Below, piece by piece: positions 5,748 to 13,509 of a DNA stretch of 33,253 nt. Every line of letters begins with the position of its first letter. The first letter of the stretch is position 1. The DNA is from an uncultured bacterium (GTDB taxonomy: Bacteria; Bipolaricaulota; Bipolaricaulia; RBG-16-55-9; DRJF01). The notes under the pieces were generated by a model that had not been told where the DNA came from, did not search any database, and saw nothing but the letters and a program-made list of their open reading frames with translations. The stretch spans positions 1 through 33,253 of the forward strand of contig CAJXGD010000026.1 of the NCBI GenBank assembly GCA_913053845.1. Direction: 5' to 3'. The translations under genes and the position numbers were made by a program.

Positions 5748-7901
5748 ATGGCTCAAGACTTGTTCAAATACCGACCTTCACTCTATTCGCCCCAAGCGCT
5801 GCAAGAGTCGCTCGTGGGCCGAGAGACTTTGCTCAAGCGACTGCTCCAGGCGATAGATCAGGGCCGTCGGCGTAAGGGCTTGCAGAACTTCCTCCTCATC
5901 GGACCGCGCGGCATCGGCAAGACCCATCTCCTCCTGCTCTTGCATCACAGCGTGCGAGGAACGCTGCGCTGGCAAGGCATCCCTGCTGACCTGCACCGCG
6001 ATTGGGTCTCGCTGCTCTTCCCGGAAGAATCCTACCGCATTAGCTCGCTGGCCGAGCTGCTCTTAGAAGCGCTGAATATGCTCCAAGCTGAGTCTCCGGA
6101 TGCTCAGCTCTTGGCTTTGCTACAACGCTGCAATCGGGTGATGATTCCCGGTGAGCCGGAGCGCGAGCTGTTGATCAACTATTTGGCCGAGCGAAAGAAG
6201 CATGATGGCAAACGGTTTCTGTTTCTGATTGATAATCTGCAAAACCTCCTGCGCAGCTTCACCGAGGAGGATCAAGGTCGCTTGCGAGACCTGCTGATGC
6301 GCGGAGATTGGCTGATGATCATCGGGGCTGCGCCAACCCTGTTTAAGGAAGTCCAAGATCATCAGTTGCCCTTCTACAATTTCTTTGAGGTCATTCGAAT
6401 TCCGGAGATTAAGCCTGCTGAAATCGAGACGCTTCTGAAGAGGCGGTTGAAGCTGGATGATCGAACCGAATTATTGAAGGACTTTGAATCGCGCCGTCCG
6501 CGCTTGCAAGCCATTCTCCACCTTACCGGGGGCAATCCTCGTCTGATCTTGAGCCTGTACCGGATCTTTGCTGAGGCGGAGATCGTCGAAGTGGAGCGGT
6601 CCTTTCTCGCGCTCTTAGATGACCTCACGCCGTACTTTCAGGACCGCATGAACGAGCTGGCCCCTCAGCAACGGAAAATCGTGGATGCGATCTCTTTGAT
6701 GGATGGTCCATCTACGCCCACCGAACTGGCCGGCGCGGCGCGGCTCAACGTGAACGCAGTGACCACACAGTTGCGGCGCTTGGAGAAGGAAGGCTACGTC
6801 AAATCGCACAAAGAGCGGGGTAAGAAAGCGACGCTTTACGACATCACCGAGCGGCTCTTTCGCCTGTGGCGACAGGTAAGCGTGGAAGCCGGAAGACGAA
6901 GACTGAGGGTCATCGTGAAGTTCCTTGAATCTTGGTTTACTCCACAAGAGTTGCTAAGGTACTCGGCACTAACACTCAGTGCAATGGAGCACGCCTTGTC
7001 TGCGGAAAAGTACGAGATGGTTAAAGCCCTAACCGAAAAACTCTATTACTATCAGGAAGCAATGCCATTGCCTGAAATCAGAGCTTCCCTCCACTTCACA
7101 CGAATTTACGGCTTGGAGAAAAGCGGAGATAAAGCGAGCAGCGATCAAGAGGTGCAACAATTATTTGCTGAAGCCAACTCGAAGGGAGATCAGGCTCTGC
7201 TTGCTAGGGCCTGGTGGGGAAAGGCGTTCGTACACCATGAGAGAGAAGATATACACGGGGAAATAGATGCCCTCTCCCAGTATTTGACATTCAACCCAGA
7301 CGATGCCAAGGCGCACTACAACTACGCCCTCTTATTGGTCGATCAAGACAGGGTCAAAGAAGCGGAAGAGCACTTACAGCAGGCTCTAAGGATCAATCCT
7401 CACCTGAGCGCAGTATGGGGTGCATTAGGTAGTCTCTACATGCAGATGGGCAAGTTCGCGTTGGCGCTCAAGAAGATCGAAAGAGTCTATCAACTGGCTC
7501 AAGAGCAGGAGAATAAAGAGCTAGTGGAGGCGGCAGCGATACTGGCTTTTTTCACACGCTTGATGCTCAGTTTTAAGAATGCCCAGCGCCACAACCTCAA
7601 ACAAGCAGCAAATCATCTGACCAAGGGATTGGCCTACCTGCCTGATATGCCATCAGATTCGGCCCAGAAGCCTCTAGGCCAGTATCTCAACGCCGTCCTC
7701 CAGTTCAGACAACCGGCCTTATTGGAGCAAGCCCTGGATCAGATTGAAGCGGCAGGTTCGGCGGATCTTAGCGAATTCGTCAAGCCCTATCGCGCTGCCC
7801 TGCGCTACCATCAGACGAAAGATAAGGCCATTCTGAACCGCTTGTTTCCCGAAATCCGTGAGATCGTCGAAGAGATGGTGCGACAACTGGAAGCGAGCTG
7901 A
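5748..7901 (+). CDS. AAA ATPase with winged-helix and TPR regions (STAND-like)
   Basis: 717 residues from ATG 5748, chosen because AAGGAG lies 5 bases upstream. An in-frame GTG at 5742 is less well placed. The N-terminus (VGRE near residue 23) leads into Walker A GPRGIGKT (52-59) and a Walker B-like FLFLIDNLQN (near 157), where Asn follows the Asp in place of the usual Glu. A winged-helix segment follows at about 297-365 (PTELAGAARLNVNAVTTQLRRLEKEGYV). The C-terminal half is helical, with tetratricopeptide-like repeats (DDAKAHYNYALLLVDQDR, AVWGALGSLYMQMGKF). This is the layout of signal-transduction NTPases that act as switches in transcription control or stress and defence. The trigger is unknown. 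The C-terminal third is AT-richer than the N-terminal part. Confidence 0.8.
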   Translation: MAQDLFKYRPSLYSPQALQESLVGRETLLKRLLQAIDQGRRRKGLQNFLLIGPRGIGKTHLLLLLHHSVRGTLRWQGIPADLHRDWVSLLFPEESYRISSLAELLLEALNMLQAESPDAQLLALLQRCNRVMIPGEPERELLINYLAERKKHDGKRFLFLIDNLQNLLRSFTEEDQGRLRDLLMRGDWLMIIGAAPTLFKEVQDHQLPFYNFFEVIRIPEIKPAEIETLLKRRLKLDDRTELLKDFESRRPRLQAILHLTGGNPRLILSLYRIFAEAEIVEVERSFLALLDDLTPYFQDRMNELAPQQRKIVDAISLMDGPSTPTELAGAARLNVNAVTTQLRRLEKEGYVKSHKERGKKATLYDITERLFRLWRQVSVEAGRRRLRVIVKFLESWFTPQELLRYSALTLSAMEHALSAEKYEMVKALTEKLYYYQEAMPLPEIRASLHFTRIYGLEKSGDKASSDQEVQQLFAEANSKGDQALLARAWWGKAFVHHEREDIHGEIDALSQYLTFNPDDAKAHYNYALLLVDQDRVKEAEEHLQQALRINPHLSAVWGALGSLYMQMGKFALALKKIERVYQLAQEQENKELVEAAAILAFFTRLMLSFKNAQRHNLKQAANHLTKGLAYLPDMPSDSAQKPLGQYLNAVLQFRQPALLEQALDQIEAAGSADLSEFVKPYRAALRYHQTKDKAILNRLFPEIREIVEEMVRQLEAS

Positions 7902-7952
7902 GGCAAGAGGAGATCATCCGCTATATCGAGGCGGATAAACCTCACCGCTAGT

Positions 7953-9659
7953 TTATCTGGGCGTAGCCCCGCCCGGCCCTTGGCCAGGCTGTAGATGCTC
8001 CAGGGCGATGATCCCTTGGGCGATCTTTTTGAAGATGGGCGCCGCTGTATCGCCGCCATAATAGTATCTGACCCGGGGGTCATTGAGCACCACCAGAATC
8101 AAGTACTGTGGCCGGTCGGCCGGGAAAAAACCCTCAAAGACCGCCGTATATCTGCCCTTAACGTATCCCCGGCCCGGCAGGGCCACCTGGCCGGTGCCTG
8201 ACTTGGCCGCAATGGCGAAGCCGGGGATCTTAGCCAGCACCCCAGTGCCCTCGCGCACCACCCGCTCCATCATCGCTACCAGCGCTTGCACCTGCGCCGG
8301 GGAGGCGATCTGGACCGGTGGCTTGGTGGGATGCGGCAAGGGGAGCTCTTGCCCGGAGGCATCTTTCAAGGTCAGCACCAGCCGAGGGGCACGCAGCAGC
8401 CCGCCGTCAGCCAGCATGGCCAAGCGCGAGGCCAACTGTAGGCCGGTCACCGAGACCGATTGACCGATGGCCGTGGCTCCCACCCCCAGCGCCGACCAGG
8501 TGGCTGGCGGTCGCAGTATACCTGGCACCTCGCCCGGCAGGCCGATCCCGGTCAGGCGACCAAAGCCCAGGCGCTGCAGGAAATCGCCCAGGCGCTTGGC
8601 TCCTAATCGCTGGGCTACCCGAATCATACCGGTATTGATCGAATGGGTGATAATATCACTCAGTGTGACCGAGCCGTAACTGAGGTGCTCTGCATTGTGA
8701 AAGGGATGTCCTCCAATGGTCACCGGATCGTTGCCGTTGAATTTCTCATTGAGCCTGACTGCTCCGGCCGAGAGCGCCGCCAGCATGGTGAAAGGCTTGA
8801 AGGCCGAGCCGGGCTCGAAAGGAGCGGTCAGGGCCAGATCTTTGCGCTCCAATGCGGAAGAGTGCCGGTAATCGTTGAGATCATAGGTCTTGTCCTGGGC
8901 CATCGCCAGCAGCTCACCGCTGCGCGGATCGAGCACCAGGGCCATGCCGGCGCGAGCGCGATATTGGCGCACCCCCTGCCCAATGGCCCGCTGGGCGATC
9001 TGCTGAATGCGGGCATCGAGCGTCAGATAGAGATCGAGGCCAGGCCGGCCCGGCCTCAGCACCTGCCGGGCCACCTCGAGGCCGCGCGCCCCGGCGGTGA
9101 TGAGCAGTTGCCGCTCGCTCCCGCGCAGCTCGGCATCGAAGGAGCGCTCGACCCCCTCCAACCCATGCCCGTCCACACCTACGAAGCCGATGACGTTGGA
9201 GGCCAGTCGGCCTTGGGGGTAAACCCGCTTCCAGCCATCCAGGAAGATCAAGCCCTGGATGCCGGCCTGCCGGACGGCCTGGCGCAGCGCCTGGGCTTTG
9301 CTCCAATCGAGTTGGCGGTCGATCCAGGTGAAATAGCTAGGCCGATAGATCAGCCGATCCAACCGCTCCGGCGAGAGCCCCAGTTGACGCTGCAAGATCC
9401 CTTTGAGCAGCTCCGGCTTGGTCATCTGATAGTTATCCAAAGCGATGGAGACCGCTGGCACATCAACAGCCAGCAGCAGACCATGGCGATCGTAGATGCG
9501 CCCGCGCCGCTCGGGCACGCTGAGCTTCCGCTGTTGGAACGACTGCGCTCGCGCCAGCCAGCGCGGATGCTCGATCACTTGCAGATCGAAGAGCTTGGCC
9601 GAGACGGTCAAGAGCAGCAGGACAATCAGGCCACTGGCCAACAACAGACGGCGTTTCAT
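7953..9659 (-). CDS. ftsI: Penicillin-binding protein 2 / FtsI-type transpeptidase
   Basis: A 568-residue class B penicillin-binding protein that cross-links septal peptidoglycan. One N-terminal membrane helix (about residues 4-20) is followed by the dimerisation/pedestal region (RRGRIYDRHG near 51). The transpeptidase domain has the three catalytic motifs in order: SAFK (S285, K288), SIN (340-342) and KSGT (486-489). No PASTA repeats are present, and the C-terminus is a short Gly/Pro-rich tail. The ATG overlaps the stop of the upstream ftsL-like gene by four bases. The pair stands apart from the usual cell-wall cluster: no rsmH, mraZ or mur genes flank it. Confidence 0.93.
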   Translation of the reverse strand: MKRRLLLASGLIVLLLLTVSAKLFDLQVIEHPRWLARAQSFQQRKLSVPERRGRIYDRHGLLLAVDVPAVSIALDNYQMTKPELLKGILQRQLGLSPERLDRLIYRPSYFTWIDRQLDWSKAQALRQAVRQAGIQGLIFLDGWKRVYPQGRLASNVIGFVGVDGHGLEGVERSFDAELRGSERQLLITAGARGLEVARQVLRPGRPGLDLYLTLDARIQQIAQRAIGQGVRQYRARAGMALVLDPRSGELLAMAQDKTYDLNDYRHSSALERKDLALTAPFEPGSAFKPFTMLAALSAGAVRLNEKFNGNDPVTIGGHPFHNAEHLSYGSVTLSDIITHSINTGMIRVAQRLGAKRLGDFLQRLGFGRLTGIGLPGEVPGILRPPATWSALGVGATAIGQSVSVTGLQLASRLAMLADGGLLRAPRLVLTLKDASGQELPLPHPTKPPVQIASPAQVQALVAMMERVVREGTGVLAKIPGFAIAAKSGTGQVALPGRGYVKGRYTAVFEGFFPADRPQYLILVVLNDPRVRYYYGGDTAAPIFKKIAQGIIALEHLQPGQGPGGATPR

Positions 9660-10099
9660 GGTATAGCTGCTCGGCAGTTCGATCCTTGTTGGGCCGACCG
9701 GCAGGGCAAAGCCCAGGAGAGCTCAGGGTTGGGCGGGGGGAGAAGCAGGAACTTGAGCGACGGATGGATCATACCCAGGCGCTTGCGGGCGAACTCCTCG
9801 ATGCGCTCCAGGGAGAAGGCGCGGTCTACTTGCACTTGCAGCAGGTCGCGCTGGTCCTGAAGCCGGGCGAGCGTCTGGCGGCCCTCCTGCCAGCGATTGA
9901 GCTGATAGACCAATTGCCAGGACTGCCAGAGGTAAAATAGCGCCAGCACGGTCACTAGCAGCAGCAGCCCCAGGCAGAGCGCGCGGCGCGGATTGAGAAA
10001 CAGCTCACCTCTAGGGGCGAGCCTCCGTTCGCTGTAGCGCCGGTGGGCGCCCTGGGGGTCTTCGATTCTCCAGTTTGGCGCATAGGCATTACGGGCCAT
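9656..10099 (-). CDS. ftsL: FtsL/DivIC-like septum protein
   Basis: 147 residues: a basic cytoplasmic N-terminus, one transmembrane helix (about 39-58), then a helical segment with coiled-coil character (LNRWQEGRQTLARLQDQRDLLQ) and the SLERIEEFARKRLGMIHP pattern typical of FtsL/DivIC proteins. These form a small bitopic complex (FtsL-FtsB type) that recruits and activates the septal synthase at the division site. FtsL diverges strongly, so the call depends on topology, coiled coil and tight coupling to ftsI (ATGA overlap). The C-terminal ~25 residues carry two Cys and are unusual. An AGGGG sequence sits 6 bases before the ATG. Confidence 0.8.
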   Translation of the reverse strand: MARNAYAPNWRIEDPQGAHRRYSERRLAPRGELFLNPRRALCLGLLLLVTVLALFYLWQSWQLVYQLNRWQEGRQTLARLQDQRDLLQVQVDRAFSLERIEEFARKRLGMIHPSLKFLLLPPPNPELSWALPCRSAQQGSNCRAAIP

Positions 10100-10112
10100 A
10101 GTGACCCCTGCT

Positions 10113-10189
10113 AGCCTAGCCTGGCTCCCCGACGCCGGGAAGGACAGCGGTCAGGCCTGCCGGGGAGATCGGTGGGGCGCTAGCTAGGC
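10113..10189. repeat. Nested inverted repeats between divergent ftsL and EamA genes
   Basis: An outer pair GCCTAGC/GCTAGGC near the ends encloses an inner pair CTCCCCG (10125-10131) and CGGGGAG (10161-10167). In either orientation this could fold as an interrupted hairpin in a 5' leader. No known riboswitch class is recognised. Confidence 0.3.
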
Positions 10190-10248
10190 GCACGAGATCT
10201 CGGTAAATTGGCCCCATTGGGGAGAAGCGAGAAGGGGGCTGGCTGCGG

Positions 10249-11121
10249 ATGAAACCTGCCTTATGGCAACTCTATCTGATCCTATCGTTGGCGATCGGGG
10301 TCATTTCCACTGCGGCGATACTGATCGTGCTGGCTGAGGCGCCGCCCCTGGCGATCGCCGCCTACCGCATGGCGCTGGCCAGCCTCCTGCTGCTGCCCTG
10401 GAGCTGGAAGACAGGTGGGGTCAAGGAGGCCTGGCGGCGGCTCTCGCGGCGGGATTGGGGGCTCTCCTTGCTAAGCGGCCTCTTTTTGGCACTGCACTTC
10501 TGGGCCTGGGTCAGCTCGCTGAAGTACACCTCGGTGGCCAGTGCGGTGATGCTGGTGACCACCAATCCGGTCTTCGTGGGCCTGGGCTCCCACTTTCTGC
10601 TGCGCGAGCGACTCAGGCGGCTGATGATCTGGGGTATCGGCCTCTCGGTGCTGGGCGGGCTGCTGATCGGCGCGGGCGACCTGCGGGCCGGGTCTGGTGA
10701 ACTCCTGGGCGATCTGCTCGCCTTGGCCGGGGCGCTCTGCTCATCGGCCTACTTTCTGATCGGGCGGCGGGTGCGCCAAGTGACCTCGCTGCTAAGCTAT
10801 ATCACCATAGTTTACGGGTTAGCTGCCTTGATCCTGATCGGCCTGGCGCTGGGGACGGGCACGGCGCTCTGGGGGTACTCGCCCCTGACCTACGGGGTGC
10901 TGTTAGCCTTGGCCTTGGGGCCACAACTGATCGGGCACACCGGCCTCAACTGGGCACTGGGTTATCTCTCGGCGCCGCTGATCGCGCTCTTCATCCTGGG
11001 TGAGCCGGTGGGCTCAACGGTGCTGGCCTATTTCGTCCTAGGGCAGGGGCTGAGCTGGTTTAAGCTGTTGGGCGGGGTGCTGATCATCGCCGGAATCTAT
11101 CTGGCGACGCGGGCACCTTGA
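10249..11121 (+). CDS. EamA-family (drug/metabolite) transporter
   Basis: 290 residues that are almost entirely hydrophobic, with about ten transmembrane helices arranged as two EamA halves (roughly 8-140 and 150-288). An RMALASLLLLPW stretch and an LFILGEPVGSTVLAYFVLGQGLS stretch near the C-terminus match DMT exporters (helices 3 and 9 region). Such proteins export amino acids, nucleobases or other small metabolites. The substrate cannot be read from sequence. AAGGGGG lies about 9 bases before the ATG. The gene is divergent from ftsL and followed at a distance by ogt, so it is probably monocistronic. Confidence 0.88.
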   Translation: MKPALWQLYLILSLAIGVISTAAILIVLAEAPPLAIAAYRMALASLLLLPWSWKTGGVKEAWRRLSRRDWGLSLLSGLFLALHFWAWVSSLKYTSVASAVMLVTTNPVFVGLGSHFLLRERLRRLMIWGIGLSVLGGLLIGAGDLRAGSGELLGDLLALAGALCSSAYFLIGRRVRQVTSLLSYITIVYGLAALILIGLALGTGTALWGYSPLTYGVLLALALGPQLIGHTGLNWALGYLSAPLIALFILGEPVGSTVLAYFVLGQGLSWFKLLGGVLIIAGIYLATRAP

Positions 11122-11152
11122 GACACAGGCTCGTCCTGAAGCTGAACCCTGC

Positions 11153-11182
11153 TCGACAATGACTACTTTTATTTGATATATT
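11153..11182 (+). promoter_or_regulatory. Promoter for ogt
   Basis: TCGACA (11153-11158), an 18-base spacer and TATATT (11177-11182), about 46 bases before the ogt ATG. GAGGAGG lies in the leader. Confidence 0.5.
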
Positions 11183-11228
11183 AGTCGCCTAGCAGCGACC
11201 GGCAGACTGAGAGAGGAGGCCCATAACT

Positions 11229-11765
11229 ATGACTGACGGAGAGTCGGTTTATTATATCTGTGCCGAACTGCCGCCGGGCCCAATGCTGATTGCCGCGACC
11301 GAGCGTGGCCTCTGTCGCTTGACGCTGCCCGGCGAGGATCAGGACGGTTTCTGGAGCTGGCTGAAGCGCCGCTGGCCCGCCGGCCGACTCTGCGATGACC
11401 CAGGCTACTTCCGCTCGGTCGTCGCCGCACTGGAAGCCTATTTCCAGGGCGAGCTACGCCGCTTCGACCTACGTCTTGACCTGTGCGCTACGCCCTTCCA
11501 GCGCCGCGTATTGCGAGAGATATCTGCCATACCCTACGGCGAGACCAGCAGTTACGGTCGCCTGGCGGCCCGGCTGGGCCAGCCCCACGCCGCCCGCGCA
11601 GTGGGTGCAGCCACCGGCTCGAATCCACTGCCCATCGTGATCCCCTGTCATCGGGTCATCGGAGCAGAGGGGCAACTGGTGGGCTACGGTGGCGGCCTGG
11701 CGCTCAAGGTCAAGCTGCTGCGACTGGAAGGTCATCGAATAGAGGGCAACAAGCTGATCAGCTAG
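11229..11765 (+). CDS. ogt: Methylated-DNA--protein-cysteine methyltransferase
   Basis: 178 residues. This suicide enzyme transfers the alkyl group of O6-alkylguanine (and O4-alkylthymine) in DNA to its own cysteine. The C-terminal domain carries TPFQRRVLREI (recognition helix region), IPYGETSSYG, ARAVGAATGSNP and the active-site PCHRV with C140, then GYGGGLALKVKLL with the binding loop. The N-terminal domain is the short, Ada-independent type. GAGGAGG lies upstream of the ATG. With mutL nearby it adds to alkylation-damage handling, but the two are not co-transcribed. Confidence 0.95.
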   Translation: MTDGESVYYICAELPPGPMLIAATERGLCRLTLPGEDQDGFWSWLKRRWPAGRLCDDPGYFRSVVAALEAYFQGELRRFDLRLDLCATPFQRRVLREISAIPYGETSSYGRLAARLGQPHAARAVGAATGSNPLPIVIPCHRVIGAEGQLVGYGGGLALKVKLLRLEGHRIEGNKLIS

Positions 11766-11861
11766 CGACGCAGCCCTGACCCTCCTGCCTTCCGGAGATA
11801 ACCAAGTTTCCCTCGCAATGAGACAGGTGTCCTTGGCTGGCTACAACTTCTAGTATCATCA

Positions 11862-11881
11862 TGTATCATACATTGATCATT
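11862..11881 (+). promoter_or_regulatory. TGTATCAT-N4-TGATCATT motif, copy 1
   Basis: A 20-base element whose two 8-base halves recur exactly, with the same 4-base gap, at the adenylate cyclase promoter (29800-29819, opposite strand). A TTGGCT lies upstream in both places. Here it precedes the structured element at 11958. Its function is unknown; it may be an operator or a shared promoter type. Confidence 0.4.
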
Positions 11882-11957
11882 CGAAGAACCAGTATGGAGA
11901 GGGGGGAGAAACCAGGTTGTGAAGCTTACGAATAAGACGACAACCTCCTTGAAGAGA

Positions 11958-12093
11958 GAAGAGCTTGGCCGTGGCAGGGCGGCCACCGAAGGTGGATAAC
12001 CTCCACCGGCTGCCAGGGTTTTGCCCACCGTGGGGTGGGATTTTTCCCCAGCAGCTTTGAGGACGCGGTTCGAATCCGTAGGCCAAGCTCTTC
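11958..12093 (+). ncRNA. Candidate structured RNA with tRNA-like features
   Basis: Within the 471-base gene-free gap 11766-12236, a perfect 13-bp pair, GAAGAGCTTGGCC (11958-11970) with GGCCAAGCTCTTC (12081-12093), closes a 136-base domain. Inside are a TGGCAGGGCGGC segment close to a tRNA D-arm box, a 5-bp stem with 7-base loop (GGTGG/CCACC, 11991-12007), further G/C hairpins, and a T-arm-like GGTTCGAATCC (12067-12077) placed just before the 3' strand of the closing helix, as in tRNA and tmRNA. No complete tRNA, tmRNA, SRP or RNase P pattern fits. The strand is uncertain: the T-arm favours plus, but a good promoter (12130-12158) would read the minus strand. Open frames here look like by-products of the folding sequence. 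Confidence 0.45.
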
Positions 12094-12100
12094 CACACTT

Positions 12101-12121
12101 TGCCGGCCGCTCCGGCCGGCA
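12101..12121. repeat. 8-bp perfect hairpin beside the structured element
   Basis: TGCCGGCC and GGCCGGCA flank the 5-base loop GCTCC. There is no real T tract on either side, so it is a poor intrinsic terminator. On the minus strand it would be the first hairpin of a transcript from the 12130-12158 promoter. Confidence 0.5.
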
Positions 12122-12129
12122 AGCACTTT

Positions 12130-12158
12130 AATATAGCACAACATCCCTCTTCAAACAA
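12130..12158 (-). promoter_or_regulatory. Minus-strand promoter reading into the structured element
   Basis: On the minus strand, TTGTTT (12153-12158), 17 bases, then TATATT (12130-12135) preceded by TGTGC (extended -10). It resembles the 5224-5253 promoter. Transcription would begin near 12123 and run into the hairpin and the 13-bp-closed domain. Confidence 0.45.
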
Positions 12159-12197
12159 GAGCCAGGTGTAATTGAGCCGGCAGCTAGGCTATCCGAT

Positions 12198-12227
12198 TTG
12201 CTCCGGCAGGCTGCGGCAAGCTAGAAT
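12198..12227 (+). promoter_or_regulatory. Candidate leaderless promoter of the fabF-like gene
   Basis: TTGCTC (12198-12203), an 18-base spacer and TAGAAT (12222-12227), only 9 bases before the ATG. No Shine-Dalgarno sequence intervenes. Confidence 0.45.
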
Positions 12228-12236
12228 ACCCCCATC

Positions 12237-13496
12237 ATGGTGGAGCGAAGGCATCAGGTAGTCATAACGGGAGTGGGAGCGTTGACGCCCTTAGGTATCG
12301 GGGTGAAACGCTTCTGGGCAGGGCTGCGGGCGGGCAGATCTGGCGTGCGGCGCGTAGATGATCTAGTGGAGCTGGAAGGCATCTACTCCAAGATCGGTGC
12401 ACCGGTGCCCGACTTCGACCCGCTCGACTATCTGGACCGCAAGCGGGTGCGTCACCTGGGCCGCTCGACCCAGTTGGCCCTGGCCGCGGCGACGCTAGCG
12501 CTGGCCGATGCCGGTCTGAAGCTGGAGGCGGAGCAGCGCGAGCGGATTGGGGTGATCATCGGCACCGGCATCGGCAATATCGAGTCCATCCTGGAGAACC
12601 ACCTCAAGCTACTTCAGCAGGGAGCGCGCCGGGTCAGCCCTTTCTTCATCACCACTTTCATGCCCAACGCTGCGCCTTCGGAGATCTCGCTGCAATGGGG
12701 GCTGGGCGGCCCCAACTATGGCATCGTCTCCGCCTGTGCCAGCTCCAGCCACGCCTTGGGCGCGGCCGCCGAGCTGATCCGCGAGGGGCGGACCGAGATC
12801 ATGATCACCGGGGGCACCGAATCGGTGATGATCGCCTTGGCCTATGCCGGCTTCGACCGTACCCAGGCGCTCTCGCGGCGCAATGACGCGCCGGAGCGGG
12901 CCTCGCGGCCTTTTGACGCCGAGCGCGATGGCTTCGTGATCGGGGAAGGCGCCGGGGTCTTGATCCTGGAGAGCCGCGAGCACGCCCAAGCGCGCGGGGC
13001 GCATTGTTATGCCGAGCTGGCCGGCTATGGCATGAGCGCCGACGCCCATCATGTCACCGCCCCGGACCCGGAGGGTCAAGGCGCCCGGCGGGCGATGGCC
13101 GCGGCCCTGCAACAGGCCAACCTGAGCACCGATCGAGTGGATTACATCAACGCCCACGGCACCTCGACACCCTTGGGAGATGCTTCGGAGACGGCGGCGA
13201 TCAAGACGCTCTTTGGCCGGCGCGCCTACGAGATCCCGGTCAGTTCGACCAAGTCTCAGATCGGCCATCTGATGGGCGGCTCCGGTGCGGTGGAGGCCAT
13301 CGCCACGCTGATGGCCTTCGAGGAGGGGCTCTTGCCGCCCACGATCAACTACGAGCATCCCGATCCTGAATGTGATCTGGATTACGTTCCCAATCAGGCC
13401 CGCCCGGCCCAGGTGCGGGTGGCGCTCTCCAACTCCTTTGGCTTCGGCGGCCATAACTGCGCGCTGGTCTTCTGCGACATCGGTACAAAACCCTGA
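12237..13496 (+). CDS. fabF: Beta-ketoacyl-ACP synthase II-type enzyme
   Basis: A 419-residue condensing enzyme that extends acyl-ACP with malonyl-ACP in fatty acid synthesis. The catalytic triad is intact: Cys167 in SACASS, His307 in [11 protein letters not shown], and His344 after STKSQIGH (Lys339). The C-terminal NSFGFGGHN is also present. Length and order match FabF. It stands alone, without acpP, fabD or fabG next to it, so a role as a dedicated ketosynthase of a specialised lipid or polyketide cannot be excluded, though nothing supports that here. The start lacks a Shine-Dalgarno sequence and sits 9 bases after a -10 box. Confidence 0.92.
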   Translation: MVERRHQVVITGVGALTPLGIGVKRFWAGLRAGRSGVRRVDDLVELEGIYSKIGAPVPDFDPLDYLDRKRVRHLGRSTQLALAAATLALADAGLKLEAEQRERIGVIIGTGIGNIESILENHLKLLQQGARRVSPFFITTFMPNAAPSEISLQWGLGGPNYGIVSACASSSHALGAAAELIREGRTEIMITGGTESVMIALAYAGFDRTQALSRRNDAPERASRPFDAERDGFVIGEGAGVLILESREHAQARGAHCYAELAGYGMSADAHHVTAPDPEGQGARRAMAAALQQANLSTDRVDYINAHGTSTPLGDASETAAIKTLFGRRAYEIPVSSTKSQIGHLMGGSGAVEAIATLMAFEEGLLPPTINYEHPDPECDLDYVPNQARPAQVRVALSNSFGFGGHNCALVFCDIGTKP

Positions 13497-13509
13497 CCAG
13501 GTCAGTGAT

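Noticed and set aside
7934-7957. GATAAAC/GTTTATC repeat between the ATPase gene and ftsI as a bidirectional terminator.
   Set aside because: Ten-base loop, AT-rich stem and no T tract on either side; overlaps the ftsI stop by chance.
8643-9860. A 405-codon plus-strand open frame opposite ftsI/ftsL.
   Set aside because: Fully antisense to two confidently identified genes, has no domain features, and is an artefact of GC-rich codon usage.
11975-11990. Resemblance of AGGGCGGCCACCG to a T-box antiterminator.
   Set aside because: One base too long for the consensus, no T-box stem I or specifier loop, and no aminoacyl-tRNA synthetase or amino acid gene downstream.
11958-12100. Full tRNA, tRNA-Sec or tmRNA gene.
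   Set aside because: T-arm and acceptor-like ends exist, but the D-arm, anticodon and tag-peptide patterns do not fit any of these, so only a tRNA-like call is made.
12101-12121. Strong GC hairpin as an intrinsic terminator.
   Set aside because: Followed by AGCACTTT on one side and AAGTGTGG on the other, without a run of T.
11762-12158. Minus-strand frames of 72-93 codons across the gap, one near an AAGGAGG.
   Set aside because: No suitable start codon follows the AAGGAGG, and the frames coincide with the palindrome-rich structured element.
12609-13454. A 281-codon minus-strand frame opposite the fabF-like gene.
   Set aside because: Shadow of a gene with an intact catalytic triad; its composition (G, R, H-rich) is not protein-like.
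13492-13504. CTGACC-A-GGTCAG palindrome at the end of the fabF-like gene as a terminator.
   Set aside because: Stem is short, overlaps the stop codon and has no T tract.
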